Shown in pieces: positions 5,157-5,563 of a stretch of 5,563 nt of DNA. Numbering within the stretch: position 1 is the stretch's first letter; each line of letters starts with the position of its first letter. Position numbers and translations under genes: made by a program. The notes under the pieces were generated by a model. The model saw only the letters and a list, made by a program, of their open reading frames with translations. It was not told the DNA's origin and did no database searches. Source of the DNA: Chloroflexota bacterium (GTDB taxonomy: Bacteria > Chloroflexota > Anaerolineae > Ardenticatenales > Ardenticatenaceae). The DNA lies in contig DOUV01000993.1 of assembly GCA_003520455.1 (NCBI GenBank), positions 1 to 5,563 on the forward strand. The letters are read 5' to 3'.

Positions 5157-5452
5157 GTGCGTCGCACCTTCTGACGGGCGCGCGCAGGCGCAAGGGTGAT
5201 CGACGCGTGGGTGGAATGGCTCACAGTCCGCTGATGCGACGCTGGATGTGAGGGGCTGTCTTTGCGCCTGCACGTGCTCCGTCGAAGAGAGGGGTATGAG
5301 GCCTTCGGGTAGATGCCCGCCTGAGCTGAGAGGGGAGTGGGATGGATTAAGACTCAGGGCGAGGCGACCGAGGCTTCTAAAAAGAACGTTATCAGCTCGA
5401 GATGAACGTGGGCTTTACGCGTGGGTACCGAAAAGATGACAAAACGTTTAAC
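5157..5452 (+). ncRNA. Repeat copy B, candidate structured RNA or mobile-element RNA
   Basis: This is the second and better preserved copy of the ~300-nt repeat (A at 4614-4922). It begins GTGCG and shares with A, in order, CGCGCAG, TGGATGTGAG, TTCGGG with GCCTGA, GGGATGG, GGCGAG, AGATGAA and GATGACAAAA. Pairing visible in B: GCAGGCGCAAGG (5184-5195) with CTTTGCGCCTGC (5260-5271), 12 bp including one wobble, encloses CTCACA (5220-5225) with TGTGAG (5247-5252). The 5' end GCGTCGCA (5159-5166) can instead pair with TGCGACGC (5235-5242). CGGG/CCCG (5306-5309, 5314-5317) forms a small hairpin matched in A with a wobble. A GTGCG start is the group II intron 5' consensus, so intron domain I is possible; guide RNAs of IscB/IsrB-type elements are another option. 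No reverse transcriptase or nuclease gene is in view, but the window ends 111 nt later. Confidence 0.5.
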
Positions 5453-5563
5453 ACGGCCTGACCGGTGGTCATGTTGCTCAGAAAAGCGGGCCGCGCGGCG
5501 GATTCGGCCCTGCCGTTGATGTCAAGGCGAAAGCAGCCCAGCGGTTGCCTGTCCCGGCCGAGC
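5453..5563. other. Unassigned right edge
   Basis: A small hairpin (TGACC-GGT-GGTCA, 5459-5471) directly follows repeat copy B and may belong to it. A plus-strand frame from an ATG at 5470 is open to the window end (31 codons, starting MLLRKAGRAADS), with no recognisable family and no clear ribosome site. Nothing else is supported. Confidence 0.35.

Noticed and set aside
1..5563. CRISPR arrays, tRNA or rRNA genes and insertion sequences with transposases
   Set aside because: No regularly spaced repeats, cloverleaf, rRNA-like sequence or transposase frame was seen.

Overview
The window looks like a GC-rich, mostly accessory stretch of a bacterial chromosome. The secreted parallel beta-helix protein, the NadS/RelE-type toxin-antitoxin remnant and short palindromic repeats (one with a TACGAACC tail) together suggest an environmental lineage such as Chloroflexota. 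That assignment is inference from familiar motifs, with no marker gene to support it. Only two protein genes are well supported, both on the minus strand, and they do not appear to be functionally linked.

Left part (1-1047). A NadS-like antitoxin gene (154-447, GTG start with an ideal Shine-Dalgarno) sits behind the ruins of its RelE/HigB-type toxin gene (444-555). The toxin keeps its first ~26 and last ~10 codons and has lost the middle. The operon's promoter (604-632) and an overlapping inverted-repeat operator (581-623) survive, so this is an orphan, probably self-regulated antitoxin. Next come a short remnant of an EamA-type transporter C-terminus (697-774), a large imperfect inverted repeat (823-917), and a GC-rich hairpin (998-1020) that probably ends the next gene's transcript.

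Centre (1048-4212). One gene encodes a 1054-residue exported multidomain protein: signal peptide, N-terminal beta-sandwich-like domain, right-handed parallel beta-helix, Ig-like domain, and a C-terminal VTGGGWI-type domain split by an inserted ~215-residue module. The GTG at 4212 is preferred over the upstream ATG at 4233. A 7-codon leader ORF (4227-4250) ends exactly on this gene's Shine-Dalgarno.

Right part (4213-5563). No convincing protein gene is visible, only a weak 78-residue candidate (4273-4509). The stretch holds two diverged, collinear direct copies of a ~300-nt sequence (4614-4922 and 5157-5452). Paired stems are kept in both copies, so they look like a structured RNA or the RNA part of a mobile element rather than a protein gene. 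A strong intrinsic terminator pointing left (5047-5098) lies between them. This pair is the best candidate for something undescribed. Its class (group II intron domain I, IscB/IsrB-type guide RNA, or something else) cannot be settled from the sequence alone.
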